The notes: a model not told the origin generated them from the sequence alone. Counted from the first letter of the stretch, positions 1 through 6,799 are shown. The stretch: DNA of 35,278 nt from Bradyrhizobium sp. (GCA_021732175.1 JAKFVP010000096.1:1-35278), one strand, 5' to 3'. Numbers and translations: made by a program.

Positions 1-1
1 C

Positions 2-46
2 CGTACGCTCGCGGCGTTTTCGTCGGGCGGCAAGAAGACCGCCTGA
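2..46 (+). CDS. 3' end of a gene cut by the window edge (tentative)
   Basis: The first bases read as an open frame ending in SSGGKKTA and a TGA stop at 44-46. Only about 14 codons are visible, so no family can be assigned. The basic, small-residue tail is typical of a disordered C-terminus. Another frame stays open longer here, but it runs on into repeat sequence and looks non-coding. This is a guess from a short stretch. Confidence 0.22.
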   Translation, partial: RTLAAFSSGGKKTA

Positions 47-137
47 CGCCGCAAGCGTCCATCGCAACCCGCGCCACGCTTCGTGACGACCGCGAAACGC
101 CCCTCATGGCGGCACGGGCTGAGTCGGTTGATACCGC

Positions 138-222
138 AAATCAGAATTCCGGTAAAGCGAAATATTTTCGATCGCGGGGCTTGACAGCCGAGTCGGGTGA
201 TTTGCCCGTTGTGTCGCAGCGG
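138..222. repeat. Possible dispersed intergenic repeat, Bradyrhizobium type
   Basis: The stretch with AAATCAG, AAATATTTT, a GGGCTTGACA-like segment and TGATTTGCCCG resembles a sequence often met between genes in Bradyrhizobium. That resemblance is from memory and no second copy exists in this window. The TTGACA at 181-186 has no good -10 box 17 bases downstream, so I do not call a promoter. No gene is visible in 47-301 apart from this and the palindrome that follows. Confidence 0.3.
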
Positions 223-233
223 CAACACTCGTT

Positions 234-270
234 GTCGCCCCGGCGCAGGCCTGGCCTGCGCCGGGACGAC
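234..270. repeat. Long GC-rich palindrome (REP-like)
   Basis: Two 18-base arms, 234-251 and 253-270, are inverted copies with one mismatch and a one-base centre. The arm core is CCCGGCGCAGGCC. It lies 31 bases beyond the stop of the minus-strand NTF2-like gene. It could act as a transcription terminator for that gene, although no T-run follows. Palindromes with a GTCGTCCCGGCG core are common dispersed elements in Bradyrhizobium and Rhodopseudomonas. Confidence 0.6.
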
Positions 271-301
271 AGGTGAGTATGGCGCGCCGTCGAGGGCTGC
301 C

Positions 302-685
302 TCACCCCGCGATCGGCTTGCGGTAGACGTCCTTGGTGGCGAGCTTGCCGTTCGCAAAGGTGTAGCGCTCGACGCCCTGCTGCTCGCGCTGCTCGCCGGT
401 GGAGCGCACGGTCTCGCTGACGCGGAAGGTCATGAAGGAGATGTCGGGCAGGTGATGATAGACGACATCGTGGAAACGGCTCGACGCGAAGAACGCCTTG
501 CGCTCGGCGATGTGCTTCTCGATGGCGTCGCGGCCGGTCAGCACACGCTCGGGCGAGAGGCCGTCATGATAGCGCCAGACGAAATCCGGCGTGACGACGC
601 CGTACAGCGCATCCATGTCGCCCTTGAACAGGGCGCGCGCGAAGGCCTGAAGCAGCGCGTCGCGTTCGGTGGCAGTGGGAATCAT
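302..685 (-). CDS. SnoaL/NTF2-like domain protein
   Basis: The product is about 127 residues and has the layout of the NTF2-like/SnoaL superfamily: an N-terminal helix (ERDALLQAFARALFKGD), then YGVVTPDFVWRYHDG, a central GRDAIEKHIAERKAFF helix and late beta strands ending in GVERYTFANGKLATKDVYRK. These small cone-shaped proteins act as isomerases, hydrolases or ligand binders, and the substrate cannot be told from sequence. I place the start at the ATG giving MIPTATERD. An upstream ATG at 727 would add 14 residues (MASLRSARQ...) that look like untranslated sequence. It stands alone, with no operon partner. Confidence 0.75.
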   Translation of the reverse strand: MIPTATERDALLQAFARALFKGDMDALYGVVTPDFVWRYHDGLSPERVLTGRDAIEKHIAERKAFFASSRFHDVVYHHLPDISFMTFRVSETVRSTGEQREQQGVERYTFANGKLATKDVYRKPIAG

Positions 686-748
686 GGGCGACAGCCTCGC
701 TTGACGCGCCGAGCGTAGCGAAGCCATTCATAATGCGGCAAGGCCCGA

Positions 749-964
749 TCAAGGCCGCATAAACATAAAGTCGGTGTCGGGATCACAATTTTCCGCAACA
801 AACCGCAGCTCGGATTGCACGTCAGACACCGGCCTGCTTTCGAGATACTTTGAGACAATCAAGCCCAACAAGGCGCGACACACAGCGTCGGTATCCAGGC
901 TCGCCGCCGCTGCGGCCGCAATAGCTGCATCAAAATGAGCCTTTGCGAGCTGGCTTGCGGACAT
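749..964 (-). CDS. Small hypothetical protein, 71 residues
   Basis: The product (MSASQLAKAHFDAAIAAAA...) has an Ala-rich amphipathic N-terminal helix and an acidic C-terminal half ending in DPDTDFMFMRP. No family is recognised and no signal peptide or membrane segment is visible. The start at 964 is chosen because GGAG lies six bases before it. An ATG at 988 in the same frame would give a 79-residue form. It sits between the NTF2-like gene and a divergent exported-protein gene, about 220 bases from the latter. Small size and lack of homology keep confidence moderate. Confidence 0.5.
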   Translation of the reverse strand: MSASQLAKAHFDAAIAAAAAASLDTDAVCRALLGLIVSKYLESRPVSDVQSELRFVAENCDPDTDFMFMRP

Positions 965-1186
965 TCTGAGCTCCATCCATTCGGGCATCGAGATTTATCA
1001 ATATGCCTTCAGAAGGAACGGGGCCGCTTGCGACAAATCAAACGGCCCATCACCGACGGCATATCTCTTCACAACACTGTTATTTTGACCTGTGGCGCCG
1101 CTCGCCTTCCCTAACTTCAACTGGGCGTTTTACGCCTGTTGCTGTAACTTCAACGCAGCAACTGCCCGATCGCCGGGAGGAACTCC

Positions 1187-1675
1187 ATGACCGCATTCCT
1201 GTTCAACCGCCGTAGCCTCCTCGTCGCCGGCAGCGCCGTGCTGGCGTCAGGCGTCTCCGGGCTGCTGCTGCCCGCCCGCGCGGAAGGTCTTGCACCGACC
1301 GCTTCGATGCCGGGCGGCGCCAACAACTACCGCAAGGGTGCGGCGACCGTGGAGCGGATCGGCAAGGGCGGCTTCTGGATGAGCGGCACCGTGCGCCGCG
1401 CCGGCGACGGGGCACCGCTTGCCGGCCAACGCATCCAGATCTGGGCGCACACCGTCGAAGGGCAGGAGCACGAGCCGCAGAGCCATGGCGCCACGCTCAC
1501 CGACAAGGACGGCAAGTTCCGCCTCGAGATGCCGCAGATCATTCCGATCTTCGGCCAGCCGCATGGTCACCTCGCCTATGACAGCGGCGAGTTCAAAACC
1601 GTCTTTCTGCGACCGGTGATGAAGAGCGCCAGGGAAACCAGCCTCGAAGCGCACTTCGTGCTTCAGCCGGCTTGA
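1187..1675 (+). CDS. Tat-exported intradiol-dioxygenase-like beta-sandwich protein
   Basis: The 162-residue product begins with a twin-arginine signal (NRRSLLVAG followed by a hydrophobic core, cleavage near ARA). The mature part carries the pattern of the intradiol dioxygenase fold: a SGTVRRAGDGAPLAGQRIQIW strand pair, TDKDGKFRLEMP and a HGHLAY segment with two histidines. It is short for a catechol dioxygenase, and the usual pair of iron-ligand tyrosines is not evident, so ring cleavage is doubtful. A strong ribosome site (GGGAGGA, 1176-1182) fixes the start. The ferric-reductase-like gene follows 19 bases downstream, suggesting an operon and a shared redox or metal role outside the cytoplasm. 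Confidence 0.72.
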   Translation: MTAFLFNRRSLLVAGSAVLASGVSGLLLPARAEGLAPTASMPGGANNYRKGAATVERIGKGGFWMSGTVRRAGDGAPLAGQRIQIWAHTVEGQEHEPQSHGATLTDKDGKFRLEMPQIIPIFGQPHGHLAYDSGEFKTVFLRPVMKSARETSLEAHFVLQPA

Positions 1676-1694
1676 GCAAGCTGGAATCAGAGGA

Positions 1695-2324
1695 ATGCGA
1701 CTGGCCCGGAGAATTCTGATCTGGGCTGCCCTTGCCGCCGCCATTGGCGTGCCGATCGCCGCCGCGGCGATGAGCCCGCAACTCGCATGGCGCGGCCCCA
1801 TCTACATCATTGCCGGGTTCGCAGGGATCGTCGCCCTCGGCCTTGTGCTCGTGCAGCCCCTGCTGATCGGCGGATATTTGCCGGGACTGCAGGCCTATCG
1901 CGGGCGGCGCGTGCATCACTGGATTGGCGGCACGCTGGTCGCCGCGATCGTGATCCACGTCGCCGGTCTCTGGATCACCAGTCCGCCCGACATGATCGAC
2001 GCCCTCACCTTCACGTCGCCGACGCCGTTCTCGCCCTTTGGCGTCATCGCGATGTGGGCCATCTTCGCCGTCGCGCTGCTGGCGTCGCTGCGCCGGCGAC
2101 TGGGACTGCGGCCGCGGACGTGGCGCATCGCGCACACGGTCCTCGCTGTAATCATCGTCGTCGGCAGTGTGGCCCATGCCGTGCTGATCGAGGGGACGAT
2201 GGAGACCGTCACCAAGGTGGCGCTTTGCACGCTGGTTGTCGTGGCGGCCGCGAAAGTGCTGGGCGATTTGTGGCTGTGGAGAAAGCGAGGGACGTTGCGC
2301 GACAGCAGTGTCGCGCGGCAATAA
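1695..2324 (+). CDS. Ferric-reductase-like transmembrane protein
   Basis: A 209-residue membrane protein with about six hydrophobic segments (near 7-26, 36-58, 76-94, 115-132, 145-165 and 172-192). Histidines H75 and H88 in one helix, and H147 and H161 in another, are spaced 13-14 apart. This is the haem-ligand pattern of the ferric reductase/NOX/MsrQ membrane domain. No FAD or NAD domain is present, so electrons must come from or go to a partner. The gene directly follows the Tat-exported protein and is probably cotranscribed with it. By analogy with MsrPQ, the exported protein could be the periplasmic partner. That is inference, since the partner lacks the molybdopterin fold of MsrP. Confidence 0.75.
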   Translation: MRLARRILIWAALAAAIGVPIAAAAMSPQLAWRGPIYIIAGFAGIVALGLVLVQPLLIGGYLPGLQAYRGRRVHHWIGGTLVAAIVIHVAGLWITSPPDMIDALTFTSPTPFSPFGVIAMWAIFAVALLASLRRRLGLRPRTWRIAHTVLAVIIVVGSVAHAVLIEGTMETVTKVALCTLVVVAAAKVLGDLWLWRKRGTLRDSSVARQ

Positions 2325-2401
2325 GCCTGCCGCTGGCCGGATGGTCGGATCATGCTCGAGCATGATGGCATTTGATTGGATCAATGGCCGCGGACTCGGT
2401 C

Positions 2402-2522
2402 CACCTCTCCCTTCGGGAGAGGTCGACTTGCGCAGCAAATCGGGGGAGGGTTGCCGCTCTATCGAGGGACCCGTAACCCCTCTCCCGGCGCGGCGCGCCG
2501 ACCTCTCCCAAAGGGAGAGGTG
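2402..2522. repeat. Dispersed palindromic repeat, copy 1
   Basis: The element opens with CACCTCTCCCTTCGGGAGAG and ends with ACCTCTCCCAAAGGGAGAGG, each end being a hairpin. An internal GCGCGGCGCGCCG palindrome lies between them. A related element at 20197-20319 has the same ends and interior, so this is a repeat family. It lies between convergent genes (ferric-reductase-like and ClpP-like) and may terminate transcription from both sides. Confidence 0.8.
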
Positions 2523-2563
2523 ATTCCCGGTGCCGCACCCCTTCAACCTAAACTCATTACAGA

Positions 2564-3286
2564 CTAGGAAGCAGGTGCGCCAACAAGACGATCGACGATC
2601 CCGGAGCCCTCATCGACGAGCTGCTGACCGCTGATCCAGACATCGCGGCCCGGGATTTTCTTCCGCATCGTGGCCAGCCAGGCCTTGTTGACGCCGCGGA
2701 TGCCGATGTCGTTGCGGAAGAAATCGTTGGTTACCTGTGTCTCGATCGCCTTGAGGGTTTCCGAGAAGGCGGCTTCTTCGGACGCGGGGACCTGCTGCCG
2801 CTTGTTGTTCTCCCGCACGTTTTCCTTCACGGATTCCTTCAGGGTTTCCCTGCCGCTGCTGTCCAGGCTGGCCTGGTGAAACATGAACAGGGCTTCCGGA
2901 TCGGCCATGCGCTCGGTACCGGCGAGAAAGATCGGAACGCACATCGAGGCGCACACGCCGGCCTTTTGTACGAACGTGTCAATGCCGCGATCGCGTGCAC
3001 GGATTGCAGCGACGACCCTGCGCCCCTGTTCGATCGAGCCTCCCGGCGAGTTGAGGATAAGGACAAGCCGGCGCCGATCGGCCTTGTAGCGCTCGAAGGC
3101 CGCGGCGACACGCTCGCTCATCGGCTCCTGCACCGGCCCGCTCCAGCCGAGCACGATACGATCAGGCTCTTCCTGGATGGTCAGGGTTTGCCGGGCGGCC
3201 ACATTTCCGGAGCCCGAGGGCAACTGGAAATATCCCCAGACGAGCAGGATGCCGCCGATCCAGCCAATGACCTTGAGCAGTTTCAC
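2564..3286 (-). CDS. Membrane-anchored ClpP/SppA-fold serine protease
   Basis: The 240-residue protein starts with an uncleaved-looking membrane segment (MKLLKVIGWIGGILLVWGYF). It then carries a crotonase/ClpP-fold domain: NSPGGS at 79-84 (oxyanion loop), CASMCV with the likely nucleophile S114, and FMFHQ with the likely catalytic H137, followed by a charged helical region. The order GG-Ser-His matches Clp-type proteases, but the N-terminal anchor puts the domain outside the cytoplasm, unlike ClpP. It resembles the predicted periplasmic ClpP-like proteins of rhizobia. The adjacent membrane-protein gene lies 7 bases upstream and is probably in the same operon. The substrate is unknown. Confidence 0.75.
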   Translation of the reverse strand: MKLLKVIGWIGGILLVWGYFQLPSGSGNVAARQTLTIQEEPDRIVLGWSGPVQEPMSERVAAAFERYKADRRRLVLILNSPGGSIEQGRRVVAAIRARDRGIDTFVQKAGVCASMCVPIFLAGTERMADPEALFMFHQASLDSSGRETLKESVKENVRENNKRQQVPASEEAAFSETLKAIETQVTNDFFRNDIGIRGVNKAWLATMRKKIPGRDVWISGQQLVDEGSGIVDRLVGAPAS

Positions 3287-3293
3287 GGTCTAC

Positions 3294-3845
3294 TCACTCG
3301 AACGAATTGGCGGCTCGCCAGAAGCAGGTCAGGAACACGAAGCAGAACAGGGTCAGGATGACCGCCGAGACGACAAACGACAGCGTGCGGTTCAGGAGCT
3401 TCGTTTCCGCTGAATAGTGGATCGAGACCGCCGCGCGATTGACAGTCGAGCGCACCGGCACCATGGCCTCGCCGCCGCCACCTGAAAACAGCATCATGAA
3501 GCGATGTTCGATCAGCGCCTGGTCGGGCATGGCGACCGATTTGATCCTGGCGCTGCAGAAGGTGATGATGAAACTCTTCCGCTCGCACTTCCCATCCATC
3601 GCGCGCAGATCGTATGCCGGCTGCCAGGTCCCGGAAAGGCGAAGGTCGCGGACGATGTCCGGGCCGTAGATGTGAACGAGACCGTAAAGCATCGCGCCGA
3701 AGGCAATCAGCGCAACGAACCAACGAAAGGGGTGGCCGACCGCCCCGGCGCTCTCGGTGACGGCTTCGCCTTGCGCGGCAGCCGCGTTCACATTGAGAGC
3801 TTGCGCGCCGGAACCAACCCCGGAGTGACGCTTGCCGAACGACAT
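3294..3845 (-). CDS. Hypothetical protein with two membrane segments
   Basis: The 183-residue product begins with a polar Ala-rich region, then a hydrophobic segment (FRWFVALIAFGAMLYGLVHIYG). A soluble loop of about 90 residues contains two cysteines (KCERKSF, TFCSARIK) and a Gly4 turn. A second hydrophobic segment follows (TLSFVVSAVILTLFCFVFL). The loop is probably periplasmic. I chose the ATG at 3845, preceded by AGGGG at good spacing, over an upstream ATG at 3899. The family is not recognised. It lies seven bases before the ClpP-like protease gene, so it may be that protease's partner or substrate adaptor. Confidence 0.65.
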   Translation of the reverse strand: MSFGKRHSGVGSGAQALNVNAAAAQGEAVTESAGAVGHPFRWFVALIAFGAMLYGLVHIYGPDIVRDLRLSGTWQPAYDLRAMDGKCERKSFIITFCSARIKSVAMPDQALIEHRFMMLFSGGGGEAMVPVRSTVNRAAVSIHYSAETKLLNRTLSFVVSAVILTLFCFVFLTCFWRAANSFE

Positions 3846-4044
3846 TGCAATAGCCCCTGACACAACAATTCGGCTGCCACCTAACCGGGATTCCTCCAAG
3901 ACTTCGCTAAGGGGGTGCGGCGAATTGTCAGGATTCAGACATTGTTAATCGCTCGGAACCTCGCGGACCTTGTTGAGTTGTACACGCGCCGCGTCCAAAG
4001 CTTCGCCGCGGCGTAGTTTCGCCCAGCATTGAGGGGACATCTTC

Positions 4045-4323
4045 ATGCGCCGATCGATCGCAATTGCTTGCATGCTCGCGTTTGGTTGCTTCGCCGCCAC
4101 CGCGTCGGCCGAGCAATGCCCGGACAAGCTCCAGCAGGACAAAGCTCAGCAGAACTCGGCCGACGAGGCTCAGGTGCGGGGCGACCTCAAGGCCGGTTCG
4201 GACTGCGCCACGCCAGGCGACAAGGAACAGTCCGCAAGGAAAGTCGAAGAAGAAGCCGCAAAGCTCAAGGACGAAGGAAAGGTCGAGGGCAGCGCCACCG
4301 GCCAGGCACGTCCCAAAGACTAA
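4045..4323 (+). CDS. Small exported hydrophilic protein
   Basis: The 92-residue product has a clear Sec signal (MRRSIAIACMLAFGCFAATASA, cleavage before EQCPDK). The short mature part is rich in Lys, Glu, Asp and Gln, with two cysteines (C25 and C54) that could form one disulfide. The ribosome site GAGGGGA at 4031-4037 fixes the ATG. No domain is recognised. The Lys/Glu-rich tail is probably extended or helical. It is transcribed alone, away from the divergent membrane-protein gene, and is followed by two palindromic elements. Confidence 0.65.
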   Translation: MRRSIAIACMLAFGCFAATASAEQCPDKLQQDKAQQNSADEAQVRGDLKAGSDCATPGDKEQSARKVEEEAAKLKDEGKVEGSATGQARPKD

Positions 4324-4354
4324 GCCAGGCCATGACCATCGATCAGGCGCTGCG

Positions 4355-4429
4355 CTAGTGTGGTGGTTCAGAAGTTCTCATCACCGTCGCCGCGAGTCCG
4401 CCATGAGAACTTCTGAACCACCACACTAG
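4355..4429. mobile_element. Palindromic MITE-like element A
   Basis: Perfect 27-base inverted arms (4355-4381 and 4403-4429) flank a 21-base centre. Both ends read CTAG followed by TGT. The ends match the TA/CTAG insertion preference of IS630/Tc1-mariner transposases, so this may be a minimal nonautonomous element moved by an IS630 enzyme elsewhere. It follows the small exported-protein gene by 31 bases and can fold into a long hairpin, so it could also terminate transcription. Confidence 0.65.
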
Positions 4430-4443
4430 AAAACATAATGATT

Positions 4444-4519
4444 CTAGTGTCCCTGATAAATCCGAAGTTCGCAAAGTGATCGCCGCGAAAGCGTGCGAAC
4501 TTCGGATTTGGGACACTAG
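4444..4519. mobile_element. Palindromic MITE-like element B
   Basis: Arms 4444-4473 and 4494-4519 are inverted copies, except that the left arm has four extra bases (TGAT, 4454-4457). The centre is 20 bases. Outer ends are CTAGTGTCCC and GGGACACTAG, sharing CTAGTGT with element A but with different interior sequence. The right CTAG contains the TAG stop of the minus-strand EamA gene, so insertion at TA would have kept that stop. Confidence 0.65.
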
Positions 4520-5436
4520 CCCTGCCGCTGCGCGAGATAGAATCCGGCCAGCACCGTAACCAGTCCCGCCGCCTGCAGTGCAGTCGGTTGCTCGCCGATC
4601 AGCAACCAGCCCAGCAGCAGGGTGAGCGCCGGAACGGTTGCAGGGAAGATCGCGGCGCGGGCGACACCGAGGTTCTGGATCGAGAGCGTGAACAGATACA
4701 TCGCCGCAGGTCCCGCCAGAATGCCTTGCGCTGTGGCCTGCAGCGCATTTTCGCCAAGGCCTAGCGCGACCGCGCGAGCCAACCCGCCCGACGCCGCATA
4801 GAGCGGAAACAGCGAGAGCGACAGCACACTGATGACGGTCGCCACCGAGAAAGCGGAAACCCGCCAATAGCGCACCAGCGTGGCGAAGCCGGCGAACATG
4901 AAGCCGGTCAGGACGAAGATCAGATCGCCCAGCACGCCATGCAACCCGATGTGGCCGATCGATTCGCCGCCGATCACGGCAAGGCCGGCAACGATGACGG
5001 CGGCGCCCGCAAATCGCGAGAGCGGAATCTTTTCCCTGAGCCAGACGACGGCGAGGCACAGACCGCCCAGCGTCGCGCAGGACGGCTGGATGACGCTGCC
5101 GTGCCCGAGCGGCACGAACAGGAAGCCGGCATAGGAGATCAGCGACATCACAGGCCCACCCAGCACCATCAGCGCAAGGCCCCGGCCCCATCCAATGCCG
5201 CCGAGATCGCGCAGGCCCGCGCGCAGCACGAGCGGAAGAAAGGCGATGCCCGACCACAGGAAGCGGTGCATCAGGAGGTCCACCGGCGTGAACCCGACCT
5301 TCAGGCCGTGCCGTGTCGCCACGAAGCCGAGCGCCCAGAACAGCGCCGCACCGAGGCCGCATGCGACCCCAAGCAGCGCTGCCTTCGCGTCCAGTTGAAG
5401 GGCTTTGGTTTTGGCGCCGGCGGTCGGCTCGCTCAT
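4516..5436 (-). CDS. EamA/DMT-family transporter
   Basis: The 306-residue protein has about ten hydrophobic helices in two repeated halves of five, as in the drug/metabolite transporter superfamily. The first half opens with LLGVACGLGAALFWALGFVA. Both halves contain a conserved region after the fourth helix (SCATLGGLCLAVVWLREKI in the first, PATVPALTLLLGWLLIGEQ in the second), the E in each being the usual WLREK/LIGEQ marker. Such proteins export metabolites or amino acids across the inner membrane. Substrate cannot be inferred. The stop codon lies inside the end of palindromic element B, with no loss of coding sequence. Confidence 0.88.
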   Translation of the reverse strand: MSEPTAGAKTKALQLDAKAALLGVACGLGAALFWALGFVATRHGLKVGFTPVDLLMHRFLWSGIAFLPLVLRAGLRDLGGIGWGRGLALMVLGGPVMSLISYAGFLFVPLGHGSVIQPSCATLGGLCLAVVWLREKIPLSRFAGAAVIVAGLAVIGGESIGHIGLHGVLGDLIFVLTGFMFAGFATLVRYWRVSAFSVATVISVLSLSLFPLYAASGGLARAVALGLGENALQATAQGILAGPAAMYLFTLSIQNLGVARAAIFPATVPALTLLLGWLLIGEQPTALQAAGLVTVLAGFYLAQRQG

Positions 5437-5509
5437 CGCGAACGACTACGTGACCGCCTGCTGCGGATCAACCCATTGATATGCAGGGCTGCCCTCACAA
5501 GGCCCCGGG

Positions 5510-5605
5510 CTAGACCGGATCGAACGCGCGGACCGGCGGCAGATTGCCGTCGAAGCGCTCGACCTCGATTGTTGTGAGCTGGCCGCGCGCAAAGGACGAC
5601 GTCGA
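5510..5605 (-). pseudogene. Remnant of a molybdopterin oxidoreductase 3' end
   Basis: On the minus strand this reads TSSFARGQLTTIEVERFDG then NLPPVRAFDPV and a TAG stop. It matches the end of the intact molybdoenzyme at 7123-9459 (TSSFAQGCTGQLTTVEVERF then NGNLPPIRAFDPV) at both DNA and protein level, with three residues missing near QGCTGQ. No upstream part of the gene remains. It is therefore the tail of a second, diverged copy whose body was lost or replaced by the small-gene region beside it. Confidence 0.75.
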
Positions 5606-5609
5606 CCGT

Positions 5610-5846
5610 TCAGACCATTGCGAGCTTGATCTGGTTGCCTTCGAAGCCTCCCGCCGCAAGCGCGTTGCGAGCCATCTTTTCGATGGTTGCCCAATTTGAC
5701 ATCAGGTACCTTCGTGCCTCGACCTGGGTTGAGAAGCTTGTTTGCAGAATGCAGTCCTGCCGCGCATTGCCGTTCGCAATCTGAAAGAACACCTTTTGCG
5801 GTCCCTCGTTGAGTTCTTGTTCGGTGGGCTTGGCAAGTTTTCGCAT
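5610..5846 (-). CDS. Small hypothetical protein, 78 residues
   Basis: The product (MRKLAKPTEQELNEGPQKVF...) is soluble, with a beta-like VFFQIANG start, a cysteine (DCILQTSF) and a helical EARRYLMSNWATIEKMARNAL region. The ribosome site AAGGAA six bases before the ATG supports translation. The family is not recognised. It lies just beyond the molybdoenzyme remnant, in a stretch lower in GC than its neighbours, and is followed upstream by a second small gene on the same strand. Overall shape (short strand, helix, basic or hydrophobic end) is similar to that neighbour, but no real sequence match is evident. Confidence 0.55.
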   Translation of the reverse strand: MRKLAKPTEQELNEGPQKVFFQIANGNARQDCILQTSFSTQVEARRYLMSNWATIEKMARNALAAGGFEGNQIKLAMV

Positions 5847-5928
5847 CGCTGTTCCTTTTTCAATTTCGCGCTGCTCGAAATGGTCCGGTGAATCAGGTCC
5901 GGAAGAGCGGGCCGGCTATCCGGATTCG

Positions 5929-6159
5929 TCAGGTCAACAAAGTACGGACCTTGTTGACAGCGTCGTAGATCTGGATCTGAAGCATCGGATAGGCCGCCTT
6001 CAGCTTTCTACCCGCTTCTTCGGCGGCCTCTACATCGTCAAATTCGGTTTTGAAATGACCGTCCACAATGGTCACGAATCCACTTGTCGGAAGCCGGTCG
6101 GCTCTTGGCCTCTTCGGCGGCTCTGCCTCTTCGACTGTCGTGAGAACGGGCTTCTTCAT
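5929..6159 (-). CDS. Small hypothetical protein, 76 residues
   Basis: The product has a basic, Pro-rich N-terminus (MKKPVLTTVEEAEPPKRPRA), then GFVTIVDGHFKTEFDDVEAA, a helical EEAGRKLKAAYPML and a final strand LQIQIYDAVNK. This gives a beta-beta-alpha-beta layout. AAGGAT eight bases before the ATG is a plausible ribosome site. No known family was recognised. It is the upstream member of a minus-strand pair, 82 bases before the 78-residue gene, and may be cotranscribed with it. It lies in the same lower-GC island between the molybdoenzyme remnant and the intact gene. Confidence 0.55.
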   Translation of the reverse strand: MKKPVLTTVEEAEPPKRPRADRLPTSGFVTIVDGHFKTEFDDVEAAEEAGRKLKAAYPMLQIQIYDAVNKVRTLLT

Positions 6160-6595
6160 TTTCTGAATCCTTCTGTGAATCGATTGCTTCGATAACGAGT
6201 CGGACTCAGTTCAACCCGCAGATCCGGCGGCAAGTCTGGCGCACGAGTTCGCTCAGGTCCAAGGCTGCTCTGCACGATACTGCTGAGATTTGAACATGCC
6301 GAGAAGTCTCGGCTGCTCCGTCGCCATCGATGGTTGCGTCGGATATCTGATCATATGGGGATCGAAGGTTCCAATAACGAGCCCCCGAGCAGCAAATAGT
6401 GACTGCGGAACCTGCAAAGGCGGTGGCTGGCGATCGAACTCGTTGATGCGGACTCCCGCCGAACGCACGGCGCCGGCCCGGTCGCAACACTCGCTTTCTC
6501 GACAAGCGCGGCCCTCGACTCGCAAAAACGCAATTCGCACCTAAGTCATAGTGGAAAGATCGAATACGCGGAGGCGCGTCAGGGAGGTTGACCTA
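6160..6595. other. Region without a convincing gene
   Basis: Several open frames of 60-99 codons occur on both strands here, but none has a good ribosome site, a recognisable domain or gene-like codon use. The stretch presumably holds promoters for the minus-strand small pair (ending at 6159) and the plus-strand pair (from 6596). No repeat or strong hairpin was seen. Confidence 0.4.
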
Positions 6596-6799
6596 GTGAA
6601 ATCTTTATTGAAATTCCGTCGTCAGATTGAGCGAGCGTGGGTTGAGCAACTTCAGCCGCTGAAGCAAGTCTGTCGCCAAATTGTCGTCGCGGCCGAACGA
6701 ACGTTACGCGGCCTGATCAACACGGACTCCAGGTTGATCCCAGTTCCGGTCAAGGTCGCGAAACGGCGGCAATCCGATCGGATCCGATCACATGATTGA
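6596..6799 (+). CDS. Small basic protein, GTG start, coupled to DUF1488 gene
   Basis: The 67-residue product (MKSLLKFRRQIERAWVEQLQ...) is strongly basic and mostly helical, with a cysteine in LKQVCRQIVVAAERTL and a basic tail (KVAKRRQSDRIRSHD). The GTG at 6596 is favoured by GGGAGG at 6582-6587. An in-frame ATG at 6551 lacks such a site. The stop overlaps the next start by 8 bases (ATGATTGA), a typical sign of translational coupling, which argues that this is a real gene. No family is recognised. A basic helical protein could bind nucleic acid, but nothing in the sequence proves that. Confidence 0.42.
   Translation: MKSLLKFRRQIERAWVEQLQPLKQVCRQIVVAAERTLRGLINTDSRLIPVPVKVAKRRQSDRIRSHD

Noticed and set aside
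181..210. TTGACA at 181 as a promoter -35 box
   Set aside because: No acceptable -10 box at 16-18 bases, and the stretch looks like a repeat.
1593..2546. 317-residue minus-strand frame across the ferric-reductase-like gene and the repeat
   Set aside because: It runs through the dispersed repeat and has no domain, and the plus-strand haem protein explains the region.
6206..6544. Overlapping frames of 84-99 codons on both strands
   Set aside because: No ribosome site, no domain and no gene-like codon use in any of them.
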